Part shown: positions 43,717-52,460 of the stretch, one piece after another
Layout of the letters: every line of letters starts with the position of its first letter
How positions within the stretch are numbered: the first letter of the stretch is position 1
NCBI RefSeq assembly: GCF_012276985.1
Contig: NZ_JAAXMM010000001.1
Span: 186,001 to 250,000, forward strand
From: Agrobacterium sp. a22-2
GTDB lineage: Bacteria > Pseudomonadota > Alphaproteobacteria > Rhizobiales > Rhizobiaceae
Reading direction: 5' to 3'
DNA: 64,000 nt
Position numbers and translations under genes: made by a program
Notes under the pieces: model-generated
What the model saw: the letters and a program-made list of their open reading frames with translations, nothing else
Told to the model about the DNA's origin: nothing
Databases searched by the model: none

Positions 43717-44217
43717 ATGAAGCTAGGAGATGGAGTCGAGCAGGCGATCCACAGCATGACAATGCTGGCCAGCCTCGAGCCCGGCAGCACGCTTTCGGCG
43801 GCCGCATTGGCGGAATTTCACGGCGTATCCCCGAGTTACCTGCTCAAGCATCTGCAATCGCTGTCGGCAGCCGGACTGGTGGATACCCTGCCCGGCCCCA
43901 AAGGGGGCTATCGGCTGGCGAAGGCGCCATCCGAGATCTCCATGCTCGACATCGTGCTTGCCGTGGAGGGGCCGCAACCGGCCTTTCGCTGCAACGAAAT
44001 CCGCCAGCGGGGGCCTGATCCCCTTCCCGCCCGGTATTTTCAGAAACCCTGCGGGATCGCCGCCGTGATGCTTTCAGCAGAGCGCGTCTATCGCGCCGAG
44101 CTTGCGAAAACGAGCATCGCGGATCTGCAGAGAGATCTGCAGGCCAATGACGACGGAGGCATCGCCGCTCGCGGCTGCGCCTTCCTCGACCACCACGAAC
44201 GAAAGGCCAGCCGGTAG
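43717..44217 (+). CDS. Rrf2-family transcriptional regulator
   Basis: This 166-residue protein has an N-terminal winged helix (LAEFHGVSPSYLLKHLQSLS recognition region, GGYRLAKAPSEISMLDIV wing and dimer helix). Three cysteines follow (FRCNEI, QKPCGIA, RGCAFLD); their spacing differs from the three-Cys cluster of IscR, but thiol or cluster sensing remains possible. The ATG at 43717 was chosen over TTG 43702 because GGAGG lies 8 nt before it. It is likely cotranscribed with the carboxymuconolactone-decarboxylase-like gene 111 bp downstream, a common pairing suggesting control of a redox enzyme. Confidence 0.88.
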   Translation: MKLGDGVEQAIHSMTMLASLEPGSTLSAAALAEFHGVSPSYLLKHLQSLSAAGLVDTLPGPKGGYRLAKAPSEISMLDIVLAVEGPQPAFRCNEIRQRGPDPLPARYFQKPCGIAAVMLSAERVYRAELAKTSIADLQRDLQANDDGGIAARGCAFLDHHERKASR

Positions 44218-44328
44218 TCAACGGCGGGCCAGCCACATCGAACATCCGCCGGCTCTACCGGTCATCATCGCAACCATAGCCGCTGGCGTGTTCCTGAAGG
44301 ACCGCCCGGCCACCAAGAGGATATTGTC

Positions 44329-44790
44329 ATGCACCAGCGTCTCGACATGGGCAAAGCGTCTCCGGCTGCCTTCAAAGCCGTTCTCAACCTCGAAAACTAC
44401 GTCCAGTCCTGCGGTCTGTCCCGCGCCGACATTCATCTGATCAAGCTCAGGGCGTCGCAGATCAATGGCTGCGCCTTCTGCGTCGACATGCATGTCAAGG
44501 AAGCGCGCCATGACGGCCTCAGCGAACAGTGGATCAATCTGATGTGCGTCTGGCGGGAATCGCCGGTCTACGGGCCGCGCGAGCGGGCTTTGCTCGGCTG
44601 GGTCGACGCCGTGACCAACATCGCCTCTACCGGCGCGCAGGATGCGGAATACCAGGCCCTGCAGGCACATTTCACGGAAGAGGAGATCGTCAAGGTAACC
44701 GTCGCTATCGGCACGATCAATGTCTGGAATCGCCTGGCGGTCGGCTTGCGCTTCCAGCATCCGATCGACCAGCCGGCCAAGGCCGCCTGA
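44329..44790 (+). CDS. carboxymuconolactone decarboxylase / AhpD-like protein
   Basis: This 153-residue all-helical protein has the AhpD-type redox motif GCAFCVDMHVKEARHDG (CxxC plus His). ERALLGWVDAVTNI and VKVTVAIGTINVWNRLAVGL follow, as in the alkylhydroperoxidase-like branch. It probably acts as a disulfide-dependent peroxidase or thiol hydrogenase rather than a true decarboxylase. It follows an Rrf2 regulator in the same direction. The next gene is convergent. Confidence 0.9.
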   Translation: MHQRLDMGKASPAAFKAVLNLENYVQSCGLSRADIHLIKLRASQINGCAFCVDMHVKEARHDGLSEQWINLMCVWRESPVYGPRERALLGWVDAVTNIASTGAQDAEYQALQAHFTEEEIVKVTVAIGTINVWNRLAVGLRFQHPIDQPAKAA

Positions 44791-44809
44791 CCATGGGACA
44801 GCGCGACCG

Positions 44810-45445
44810 TTACCGCGCGATGTAGCGGTCGCGGCGGTGGTTGAAGGCGAGCGTGATGTTGAGCACCACGGCGCCGGCCACCGAGCAGGCGATGATCAGC
44901 GGGCTGGCGACGAAGAAGGAGAAAGCCAGCACCACGGCATCGAAACCCAGTTGCACCAGGCCGGCGCGCCAGCCGAACCGGTCCTGCAGGAAGAGGGCGA
45001 GAATGCCGAAACCGCCAAGGCTTGCCTGGTGGCGAAACAGCGCCAGCATGCCGGTGCCGACCAGCAGGCCGCCGAACAGCGCGGCAATCAGCGGATCGAT
45101 GTCGGCAAGGCCAATATAGCGCGGCAGGGCTTCGGTCAGCAGCGAGGTCAGCGTGACGGCGGCAAAGGTCTTGAGTGTGAAGGTCAGGCCGAAGCGCTTC
45201 AAGGCCAGATAGTAGAAGGGCAGGTTGATCAGGAAGAAGATCACGCCGAAGGCGATGCCGGTCGCGTAATGCAGGAGAAAGGCGATGCCGGCCGTGCCGC
45301 CGGTCAAAAGGCCGCCGGTGGATAGCAGGAGCACGCCGAGCGAGGCCAGCATGCTACCGGCGGCCAGCCCCTGCGCATCGTCCAGAACCGAATGACGCTC
45401 GGAGCTTGAGGCCCAGAGTGCGGCAAGGGCGTTGCGTGGCGGCAT
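44810..45445 (-). CDS. YitT family membrane protein (copy 1)
   Basis: This 211-residue inner-membrane protein has 5-6 TM helices (LAAGSMLASLGVLLLSTGG, FGVIFFLINLPFYYLAL) and the YitT signatures GGTAGIAFLLHYATGI and RHQASLGGFGILALFLQDRF. It is clearly homologous along its full length to the neighbouring 45579-46217 gene, including the C-terminal end FNHRRDRYIAR. The ATG at 45445 gives matching lengths for the pair. The C-terminal DUF2179 found in many YitT proteins is absent. The function is unknown; transport is likely. Confidence 0.85.
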   Translation of the reverse strand: MPPRNALAALWASSSERHSVLDDAQGLAAGSMLASLGVLLLSTGGLLTGGTAGIAFLLHYATGIAFGVIFFLINLPFYYLALKRFGLTFTLKTFAAVTLTSLLTEALPRYIGLADIDPLIAALFGGLLVGTGMLALFRHQASLGGFGILALFLQDRFGWRAGLVQLGFDAVVLAFSFFVASPLIIACSVAGAVVLNITLAFNHRRDRYIAR

Positions 45446-45578
45446 GTCGGGCGGTCTCCGGCTGAGGTTCAGAACACGGGGTAGCGTCGGTCGATGAACC
45501 GCCAACCCGTGTACTGCAGCAATACGCTGCCGGCGCCGGACGTCAAGATTGCCGGATTGGGATTTGACGCCGATCGCC

Positions 45579-46217
45579 TTAGCGAAGGGCGATGTAGCGG
45601 TCGGAGCGGTGGTTGATGGCCAGGAACAGGTTGAGAACGACGGCGCCGATAATCGAATAGACCACCACCATGGGGCTGACCACGAAAAAGGCGCAGGCCA
45701 TGACCACCAGGTCGAAGGCAAGCTGCACCAGGCCGGCGCGGATGCCGAAACGATCCTGGATATAGACGGCGAGAATGCCGAGGCCGCCGAGGCTGGCGCG
45801 ATGGCGATAAAGCGCCAACAGGCCGAAGCCAAGCAGCAGGCCGCCGAGCACCGCGGCCCAGATCGGATTGATCATCTGGATCAACAAAAACCGGCTTTCG
45901 ATTTCGACAAGAAAGGAAGTGGTCGCGACGGCGGCGAAGGTCTTCAGGGTGAAGTCCAGACCGACACGTTTGAAGGACAGGATGTAGAAGGGCAGGTTGA
46001 GGACGAAGAACAGGAGACCGAAGCTGATGCCGCTGGCGTAATGCAGCACGAAGGCAAGGCCTGCCATGCCGCCGGTCAGGAGGCCGACCTGCGCCAGGAT
46101 ATAGAGCCCAAGCGCGGAAATCATGCTGCCGGCCAGCAGGCCCTGAATGTCTTCCGCGGTCGAATGACGGGCGGGATTGGTATTCCAGATGCCGAACATG
46201 CTGCCTGCCTGCGCCAT
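45579..46217 (-). CDS. YitT family membrane protein (copy 2)
   Basis: This 212-residue paralogue of the adjacent 44810-45445 protein has the same order of motifs: GGMAGLAFVLHYASGI, LLFFVLNLPFYILSFKRVGL, RHRASLGGLGILAVYIQDRF, and the end NHRSDRYIALR. Two ATG codons lie close together; the second (46217) has GGAG at the better distance. The two copies are in tandem, same strand, 133 bp apart, and look like an old duplication. Heteromeric function is possible but unproven. Confidence 0.85.
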   Translation of the reverse strand: MAQAGSMFGIWNTNPARHSTAEDIQGLLAGSMISALGLYILAQVGLLTGGMAGLAFVLHYASGISFGLLFFVLNLPFYILSFKRVGLDFTLKTFAAVATTSFLVEIESRFLLIQMINPIWAAVLGGLLLGFGLLALYRHRASLGGLGILAVYIQDRFGIRAGLVQLAFDLVVMACAFFVVSPMVVVYSIIGAVVLNLFLAINHRSDRYIALR

Positions 46218-46251
46218 GACCATTCTCTCCGGAACTGTCGGTTGTTGGCCA

Positions 46252-47280
46252 TCAGGATGCGCGCAGTTCCCGCTTTCGGCAAGAGCGATATGTAAGGAAT
46301 GCTGACCTATCGGAAAGATCGCAATTTTCGGTCTTTCCCCTGGTTCTGCGGGCAATAAAAAGGATACCCGGAACGCGTTTCGCGCCATCCTTGCGAATGG
46401 CCGTTTTCTCCGTCGCCAGGCATCGGAATCCGAACTGCGCCAATTGCGTGCGAATATAGGATTCGGAATGCTGATATCGCATCGACTCGGCGAGGATATA
46501 GCCGTCCCCCTCGTCCGGTTCCTCCACCGAGAAGGCCAGGATTCCAAGCGGCGCGATCAGTTCAGCCGCCAACAGCAGGACGGTGTCCAGACTGCCCAGA
46601 TACATCATCACGTCGGCAGCGGCGACGAGATCGGCGCGGTGCCTTGCAAGCCCGTCCGCGAAAAGACCAGACGTGTCCGGACCCAACGACAGATCGGCTT
46701 GAGCGAGCAGGTCGTAGATGCCCTTCTCCTGGGCCTTCGCCAGCATGTTGGCGGAGAGGTCGAACCCCTCCAGCCTGTCCACCCGGTCGCGGATTTCGAT
46801 GCCGAACAGGCCGGTGCCGCAGCCGAGATCCACCGCAAGATCGTAGCGACGATCGGCGGTATCGATGCGTCTCAGCAAGGCGGTCAGTTTCTCGGGAATG
46901 CAGTAGTCGAGCCTCTCGACCAGGGAGATCTCGAAGCGGTCGGCATATTCGTCGAACAGTGCCTCGACATAACGGCTCGGCGGCGCCGCAGGAACGGCGG
47001 TAACGCCGAGCAGCGCCAGCTTCAGGTGGGCGCCGAACAGATCGTCCGGGTCGAGTTCCAGCAGGGTCTGCAGAGCAGAAGCTGCACCGGCGACATTGTT
47101 TGCCCTGCTACGGTATTGCGACAGCTGAAACCAACCCGCCGGCCAACCGGGGGTGAGTTCCAGCGCCTGCTCCATCAGTTCGGCGGCGGCTGCCGGATCT
47201 CCGCCTTCATCGAGCATCCGGGCATAGTCGGCCCGACGATCGGCTGTCGCGTCGCCTGAGGATAGCTGATCGTGTCGCAT
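46252..47280 (-). CDS. TPR-containing SAM-dependent methyltransferase
   Basis: This 342-residue protein has an N-terminal TPR-like segment (about residues 15-95: YARMLDEGGDPAAAAELMEQ, GWFQLSQYRSRANN). A Rossmann methyltransferase follows with motif I LAVDLGCGTGLFGIEI near residue 145 and post-motif GFDLSANMLAKAQEKGIYD. The ATG at 47280 begins the TPR part; an upstream start adds 15 residues. The family is related to predicted TPR methyltransferases of unknown substrate. It is divergent from the small membrane-protein gene. Confidence 0.85.
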   Translation of the reverse strand: MRHDQLSSGDATADRRADYARMLDEGGDPAAAAELMEQALELTPGWPAGWFQLSQYRSRANNVAGAASALQTLLELDPDDLFGAHLKLALLGVTAVPAAPPSRYVEALFDEYADRFEISLVERLDYCIPEKLTALLRRIDTADRRYDLAVDLGCGTGLFGIEIRDRVDRLEGFDLSANMLAKAQEKGIYDLLAQADLSLGPDTSGLFADGLARHRADLVAAADVMMYLGSLDTVLLLAAELIAPLGILAFSVEEPDEGDGYILAESMRYQHSESYIRTQLAQFGFRCLATEKTAIRKDGAKRVPGILFIARRTRGKTENCDLSDRSAFLTYRSCRKRELRAS

Positions 47281-47424
47281 GAAGAGGCTCCAAGGGATGC
47301 GCGGTGGTCGCCGATGCCGGGCCAAAATACAAGCGCTATTTTCTTCGACAGCGGCGGGATTGCCGCAAATCCGCTTGCGAGCCGCGTTAAGCGTGCCTAT
47401 GTCAGGACAAACAGGAGATTTCGC

Positions 47425-47691
47425 ATGGCGGATGGCATCAACAGGTTTCTCGGCGATTCACCGGCCCGCACGGTTGTCAAGCTGGTGGTGGTGTCGCTGA
47501 TCGTCGGCTTCGTGATGAGCATTTTCGGCATCTACCCGATCGACATCCTGGATGGCGTGCGCGATTTCTTCTTCGACCTATGGCACAAGGGTTTTGCGGC
47601 GCTAGGGCGGATCGGCGATTATCTGCTGCTGGGTGCCACTGTGGTCATCCCGGTCTTCATCGTGCTCAGACTGCTGAACTCCCGGGCCTGA
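47425..47691 (+). CDS. small membrane protein (possible DUF6460 family)
   Basis: This 88-residue protein has two TM segments (VVKLVVVSLIVGFVMSIFGI and GDYLLLGATVVIPVFIVLRL) separated by an amphipathic stretch (IDILDGVRDFFFDLWHKG). AGGAGA precedes the ATG. It matches the general pattern of short alphaproteobacterial proteins annotated as DUF6460, but I am not certain of that name. One base separates it from the CAP-domain gene, so they are cotranscribed. Confidence 0.75.
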   Translation: MADGINRFLGDSPARTVVKLVVVSLIVGFVMSIFGIYPIDILDGVRDFFFDLWHKGFAALGRIGDYLLLGATVVIPVFIVLRLLNSRA

Positions 47692-47692
47692 G

Positions 47693-48199
47693 ATGCGTCC
47701 ATCATCCCTTCCTACACCGTCCCGCCGGACGCTTCTGCTATGGTCCGGCACCGCCTTGGCGGCCGGCCTTGCCGGCTGCCGCAGCAGCGATATCCTGACG
47801 ACCGACAGCGGCACGTCGACCGACACGACCGAAGAGGCGCTGGCCATGGTCAATGCGCTGCGCGCCAAACGCGGCCTTTCGCCCCTGGTGGCGGACAAGC
47901 CCGCCCAGGCGGCCGCCATCATCCAGGCCAAGCGCATGGCGCGGGCCGACAAGATGGCCCATCTGATCGGTATCCGGGATGACTTCAAGGACCGCATGAA
48001 AGCCTCCGACGTCGCCCTGCCGGCCGCCGAAAACATTGCCGCCGGACAGCAGGAAACGGCGCGCGCCGTGACTGCCTGGATCGAGTCGCCGAAACACCTG
48101 GAGAACATGCTGGGCAGTTATCGGGGCTTGGGCGTTGCCGTGGCGCGCGATCCCTCTTCCGCCAACAAGCCTTATTGGGCCATGGTATTGTCGAGCTAG
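47693..48199 (+). CDS. CAP-domain (SCP/PR1-like) lipoprotein
   Basis: This 168-residue protein has a signal peptide with lipobox LAAGLAGC (Cys about residue 29) after a RR-containing N-terminus (SRRTLLLWSG). A single CAP domain follows: AMVNALRAKRGLSPLVADKP, HLIGIRDDFKDR, AAENIAAGQQETARAVTAWI and GSYRGLGVAVARDP. CAP proteins bind lipids or cell-wall components; bacterial roles are mostly unknown. Its start is 1 bp after the upstream stop. The MATE gene begins 32 bp downstream. Confidence 0.87.
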   Translation: MRPSSLPTPSRRTLLLWSGTALAAGLAGCRSSDILTTDSGTSTDTTEEALAMVNALRAKRGLSPLVADKPAQAAAIIQAKRMARADKMAHLIGIRDDFKDRMKASDVALPAAENIAAGQQETARAVTAWIESPKHLENMLGSYRGLGVAVARDPSSANKPYWAMVLSS

Positions 48200-48231
48200 G
48201 TGATTCCCGCCTTGCAGACGGATGGCAAGGC

Positions 48232-49575
48232 ATGAGCAAGACAACCTCCCCCTCCCCGGTTTTCGACGTTTCGCATCGCTCGGTGCTGGCCATTGCCGTA
48301 CCGATGACGCTCGGCTTCATCACCACGCCGCTGCTCGGCCTGACCGACACCGCCGTGATCGGCCGCACAGGCGAAGCGTCAGCCCTTGCGGGACTGGCGA
48401 TCGCCGCCGCGCTGTTCGACCTCCTGTTTTCCAGCCTCAATTTCCTGCGGGCCTCGACAACTGCGTTGACCGCGCAAGCCGAAGGACGGCGCGATAGCGC
48501 AGAGGTGTTTGCCGTGTTCTGGCGCTCCATGGCACTGTCGGTCGGCTTCGGCCTGTTGATCCTGGCGCTCTCGCCGCTGATCATCGGGACGGGCCTGGCG
48601 CTGATGGGGGCGGAGGGTGCGGTGGCGGAAGCAGCGGCGACCTATATCGCCATCCGCATTGTGGCAGGTCCCCTGACCCTGTCGAATTTCACGTTGCTAG
48701 GTTTCGTTCTGGGCCGCGGCATGGGCTCGGTCGGGCTCGCGCTGCAGATCCTGTTGAACGGCGTCAACATCGTCATGTCGATCACGCTCGGGCTGATCTA
48801 TGGCTGGGGTATTGCAGGCGTTGCCTGGGGCACGGTGATCGGCGAGGCAGCGGCGGTGCTGGCCGGCATGGCGTTCGTGTTCTGGCGCTATGGCCGCGCT
48901 GCTCTGCCGCAACTGTCGATGCTGACCGACGCGGCCAGACTCAGGGGCCTGTTCCGGCTGAACCGCGACATCCTGATCCGCACCTTCGCGCTCACCACCG
49001 CCTTTATCGTGATGACCAGGATCGGCGCGAGCTTTGGCGCGGTGACGCTGGCGGCCAACGCGGTGCTGATGAACTTCTTCATGATCGCCAGCTTCTATCT
49101 CGACGGTATTGCCACGGCTGCCGAGCAGATCACCGGCCAGGCGGTCGGGGCACGCTGCCGCAAAGCTTTCGAGACGGCCGTCAAGCTCACCGGCATCTGG
49201 TCGCTGGGGCTGGCACTTCTGAGCGTCGCCTTCTTCCTCGGGCTTGGCGAGGCAATCATCGGCTTCATCACAACCGCGCCGGATGTGCGCACCGAAGCCG
49301 TGCGCTACCTGCCGTATGCCGCGCTGACGGCGCTGACCGGCGCACTGGCCTTCCAGATGGATGGCGTGTTCATCGGCGCCAGCTGGTCGGCCGCGATGCG
49401 CAACATGATGATCCTGTCGCTGGCCGGCTACTTGGCCTGCGTGGCGCTGCTGGTGCCGCTGATGGGCAATGACGGCCTGTGGATCGCGCTCAACCTGTTC
49501 CTCGCCTTACGCGGCCTTCTGCTTTTGGCGCGGCTCAGGTCGAAGCTCGATCAGACCTTCACCGACAGCCAGTGA
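48232..49575 (+). CDS. MATE-family multidrug exporter (DinF-like)
   Basis: This 447-residue membrane protein has about 12 TM helices in two homologous halves: VLAIAVPMTLGFITTPLLGL with DTAVIGRTGEASALAGLAIA, and the second half starting near LNRDILIRTFALTTAFIVMT. The family exports cationic drugs or metabolites in exchange for protons or sodium. The ATG at 48232 lies just before MSKTTSPSPVFDVSHRSV, matching DinF-like starts. Its 3' end overlaps the convergent pyrD coding region by 25 bp. Confidence 0.9.
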   Translation: MSKTTSPSPVFDVSHRSVLAIAVPMTLGFITTPLLGLTDTAVIGRTGEASALAGLAIAAALFDLLFSSLNFLRASTTALTAQAEGRRDSAEVFAVFWRSMALSVGFGLLILALSPLIIGTGLALMGAEGAVAEAAATYIAIRIVAGPLTLSNFTLLGFVLGRGMGSVGLALQILLNGVNIVMSITLGLIYGWGIAGVAWGTVIGEAAAVLAGMAFVFWRYGRAALPQLSMLTDAARLRGLFRLNRDILIRTFALTTAFIVMTRIGASFGAVTLAANAVLMNFFMIASFYLDGIATAAEQITGQAVGARCRKAFETAVKLTGIWSLGLALLSVAFFLGLGEAIIGFITTAPDVRTEAVRYLPYAALTALTGALAFQMDGVFIGASWSAAMRNMMILSLAGYLACVALLVPLMGNDGLWIALNLFLALRGLLLLARLRSKLDQTFTDSQ

Positions 49576-50642
49576 TCCAGCCGGCTGTCACGCAGGTCAC
49601 GGATCGACGCGACGCCTTCTCGGTCGAGCAGTTTCGACAAATCGCGGACGATGCGGGCCGGCAGGCCGGGACCTTCATAGACCATGCAGGAATAAAGCTG
49701 CACCAGATCGGCGCCGGCGCGGATCTTTTCCAGCGCCGTTTCGGCCGAAGACACACCGCCGACGCCGATGATCGGCATATCGGGGCCGACGCGGCTGCGC
49801 ATGCGGGCGAGGACTGCGGTCGATTTTTCAAACAGCGGCCGCCCGGACAGGCCACCGGCTTCGCCGGCCTGGTGCTGGTCCTTCAGACCTTCGCGCGACA
49901 GCGTCGTGTTGGAAACGATCAGTCCGTCGAGATTATGGGCCAGCGCCTCGGCGGCAATATCGTCCATACCCTCCTCGGTCAGATCCGGAGCGATCTTCAA
50001 AAAGACCGGCAGCGGGCGGCCGAGCTTCTGGGATTCCGTATCGCGGGCGGCCAGAACGGCACTCAACAGAGCCGACAGGCTGTCGCGCGCCTGCAGATCG
50101 CGCAGGCCTGGCGTGTTGGGCGAGGAAATATTGGCGGTGAAATAGCTCGCCAGCGAGGCGAAACGACGAATGCCGGCCACGTAGTCGGCGACGCGGTCTT
50201 CGCTGTCCTTGTTGGCACCGATATTGACGCCGACGATACCGCCTTTCTGCGCGCGGGCGGTAAGGCGCGCGAAGGCGGCGTCATGGCCCTCGTTGTTGAA
50301 GCCGAGCCGGTTGATCACCGCGCCGTCGGCTTCCAGCCGGAAGATGCGGGGCTTGGGATTGCCAGATTGCGGCCTTGGCGTCAGCGTGCCGATTTCGGCA
50401 AAGCCGAAACCGAGGCGCAAGAGCGCGTCCGGCACTTCGGCATTCTTGTCGAAGCCGGCCGCCATGCCGAGCGGATTGGCGAAGCTGAGGCCGGCCACCG
50501 TCTGGACGAGGCGCGGATCGGCGGCTGGGCGGCAGGCCGGAAACAGTCCTGTCTTCAGTCCCGCGATCGACAGGCCATGAGCGGTTTCCGGATCGAACAG
50601 GAAGAGGCCCTTGCGGGCGAAACTCTTGAACACATCGATCAT
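49551..50642 (-). CDS. pyrD: quinone-dependent dihydroorotate dehydrogenase
   Basis: This 363-residue class 2 enzyme of pyrimidine synthesis oxidises dihydroorotate and passes electrons to quinone at the inner membrane. It has the N-terminal amphipathic membrane helix (MIDVFKSFARKGLFLFDPET), LGMAAGFDKNAE (FMN), NISSPNTPGLRDLQ with the catalytic Ser, FLKIAPDLTEEG and GVGGVSSAETALEKIRAGAD. The ATG at 50642 overlaps the stop of the upstream DUF952 gene by one base. Confidence 0.95.
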   Translation of the reverse strand: MIDVFKSFARKGLFLFDPETAHGLSIAGLKTGLFPACRPAADPRLVQTVAGLSFANPLGMAAGFDKNAEVPDALLRLGFGFAEIGTLTPRPQSGNPKPRIFRLEADGAVINRLGFNNEGHDAAFARLTARAQKGGIVGVNIGANKDSEDRVADYVAGIRRFASLASYFTANISSPNTPGLRDLQARDSLSALLSAVLAARDTESQKLGRPLPVFLKIAPDLTEEGMDDIAAEALAHNLDGLIVSNTTLSREGLKDQHQAGEAGGLSGRPLFEKSTAVLARMRSRVGPDMPIIGVGGVSSAETALEKIRAGADLVQLYSCMVYEGPGLPARIVRDLSKLLDREGVASIRDLRDSRLDHWLSVKV

Positions 50643-50986
50643 CACGGCATCTCCGGGAAAACGTGGAGCCCTGCGGCATCGAGCGGCAGGGGCTTTTCCC
50701 ACAACACCGCCGCCAGAGGCAGATCCGCATAGAGATGCGGGAAAAGATCGCCGCCGCGCGACGGCTCGAATTTCAGCGCTTCGCCCAGAGCCGCGGTCTC
50801 GACCGCGACCAGCAGCAGGCCATTGACGCCGGCAAAATGCAGCCGCGCCGTCTGCACCGCCTGGCTGGCTGTTGAAAAATGGATGTAACCATCGCTCAGA
50901 TCGATCGCCGCACCCTTGAAGACGCCGGCTTCGCGGGCTTTCTGCCATAATTCCATCGGCACGATCTTGTAGATTATGGCTGGCAT
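50642..50986 (-). CDS. DUF952 domain protein
   Basis: This 114-residue protein has the DUF952 pattern: IIYKIVPMELWQKAREAGVF, DGYIHFSTASQAVQTARLHF and GGDLFPHLYADLPLAAVL. The family resembles glutathione S-transferase-like or ADP-ribosyltransferase-like folds but has no known activity. It is translationally coupled to pyrD (TGATG at 50642), an arrangement common in alphaproteobacteria. Met at 50986 begins the conserved part. Confidence 0.88.
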   Translation of the reverse strand: MPAIIYKIVPMELWQKAREAGVFKGAAIDLSDGYIHFSTASQAVQTARLHFAGVNGLLLVAVETAALGEALKFEPSRGGDLFPHLYADLPLAAVLWEKPLPLDAAGLHVFPEMP

Positions 50987-51114
50987 GGGGGCTGACACGG
51001 GTATTAGTCCTTGTTCGGCATTCAAGCTACCGAGGGATTTGCCGCAAATGCGGCCTCTTGTCCACGGCTGACGGGCGGGGGCGATGCAGATGCACCCATT
51101 TTTGGAGGATCGCA

Positions 51115-51546
51115 ATGAAGTCGACAACACTGCTGGCCATCGTCGCCGCAAGCCTGCTGGCCTCCGCCGCCTTGGCGCAGGAAGTCAGCGAGACCGGCCG
51201 CTTCCAGATGGAAAAAAGCGAGGATGGATTCGTCCGGCTCGACACGCGCACCGGTGCTATGACGCTGTGCCGCGAGAAGGACGGCGCGCTGGTCTGCCTG
51301 ATGGCGGCCGACGAGCGGGCGGCCTACGAAGAAGATCTGGCGCTGCTCGAAAAGCGGGTACAGGCACTGGAACAACTCAGCCAGACCGGCAGCGGTCTTG
51401 CCGCCCCCAGTGCGACACCGTCCGACGAGGAGGTCGAGCGCTCGATCGGCATTATGGAACGCTTCATGCGCAGCTTTTTCGGGCTGGTCGAGGAGTTCAA
51501 GCAAAACGAGGAAAACCCTGCACCGGGAGTCCCACAGAAAACATAG
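51115..51546 (+). CDS. small exported protein of unknown function
   Basis: This 143-residue protein has a clear signal peptide (TTLLAIVAASLLASAALAQ). The mature domain contains two Cys (MTLCREKDGALVCLM) and a following helix (AAYEEDLALLEKRVQALEQL) that may form a coiled coil. GGAGG precedes the ATG. I recognise no named family. It sits 88 bp before the CrbR-like regulator in the same direction and could share its transcript. Confidence 0.8.
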   Translation: MKSTTLLAIVAASLLASAALAQEVSETGRFQMEKSEDGFVRLDTRTGAMTLCREKDGALVCLMAADERAAYEEDLALLEKRVQALEQLSQTGSGLAAPSATPSDEEVERSIGIMERFMRSFFGLVEEFKQNEENPAPGVPQKT

Positions 51547-51633
51547 ACTATTGTATATATTCTCCGGTGCCGCTAAAAGAACAAACATCGGTACCGGCGG
51601 TTGCCGGGAGAGGCTCTTGGGAGGGGGCAATCC

Positions 51634-52281
51634 ATGACAGAACGCACGATTATCATTGCAGACGATCATCCGTTGTTTCGTGGCGCGTTGCGTCAGGCCG
51701 TCAGTGGTATGGAGGGGCCTCAGACGATCGTCGAGGCCGGCGATTTCGAGGCGGCCCGCCGCGTCGCCGCACTTCACCCCGAAGCCGATGTCATGCTGCT
51801 TGATCTGGCCATGCCAGGGGTCAGCGGTTTTTCCGGACTGATGTCACTCCGGGCCGAATTTGCCAACCTGCCGATCGTCATCGTGTCGGCCACCGACGAT
51901 CCGACGACCATTCGCCGGGCCATCGAGCTTGGCGCATCCGGCTTCATTTCCAAATCCTCCGGGATCGACGATATACGCGCCGGCATCCAGTCGGTTCTGG
52001 AAGGCGATGTCTGGACACCGCGCTCCTACCACGGCGGCCAGGAACACGATCCCGATGTCGCCGACCTGATCAACCGCTTGCGCACCCTCACCCCGCAGCA
52101 GAGCCGCGTGCTGGGCATGCTGGGCGAAGGCCTGCTCAACAAGCAGATCGCCTATGAACTGGGCGTGTCGGAAGCCACGATCAAGGCCCATGTCTCGGCG
52201 ATTCTCTTGAAGCTGAAGGTCGACAGCCGCACCCAGGCCGTCATCCAGCTCGGCAAGATCAACATGGCGATGGTGGCCTGA
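51634..52281 (+). CDS. LuxR/NarL-type response regulator, CrbR/ErdR-like
   Basis: This 215-residue regulator has a receiver (IIIADDHPLFRGALRQAV; phospho-Asp in MLLDLAMPGVSGF; conserved Ser/Thr and Lys in VIVSATDD and GFISKSSG). A LuxR helix-turn-helix follows (LTPQQSRVLGMLGEGLLNKQ, then YELGVSEATIKAHVSAILLK). The wording of the receiver (SGLMSLRAEFANLPIVIVSA) and DNA-binding domain is close to CrbR/ErdR, which activates acetyl-CoA synthetase genes under a symporter-type kinase. Such a kinase is at 11654-15163. No kinase is next to this gene, so it is an orphan in place. The ATG at 51634 follows GGGAGGGGG. Confidence 0.88.
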   Translation: MTERTIIIADDHPLFRGALRQAVSGMEGPQTIVEAGDFEAARRVAALHPEADVMLLDLAMPGVSGFSGLMSLRAEFANLPIVIVSATDDPTTIRRAIELGASGFISKSSGIDDIRAGIQSVLEGDVWTPRSYHGGQEHDPDVADLINRLRTLTPQQSRVLGMLGEGLLNKQIAYELGVSEATIKAHVSAILLKLKVDSRTQAVIQLGKINMAMVA

Positions 52282-52460
52282 AACGGTATCTGCCAAGAAG
52301 CAGGGATGCGAAAATCTTTCCGGATGCTTGGCGCCGGAAAGAAAGAGGATTTTATTCCTTTCTTCTTTACTCCGAAGGCCGGCTTGATTAAAGTCGCTGC
52401 ATTGCACGGTGGAGAGCGGGACCAGGGCATCGCTTCCCCGGCTTTGGGGCACGGGCGACA

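Noticed and set aside
52316..52341. CTTTCCGG/CCGGAAAG inverted repeat after the CrbR-like gene
   Set aside because: It is followed by A-rich rather than T-rich sequence on the plus strand, so it is not a convincing terminator; a role as operator is unsupported.
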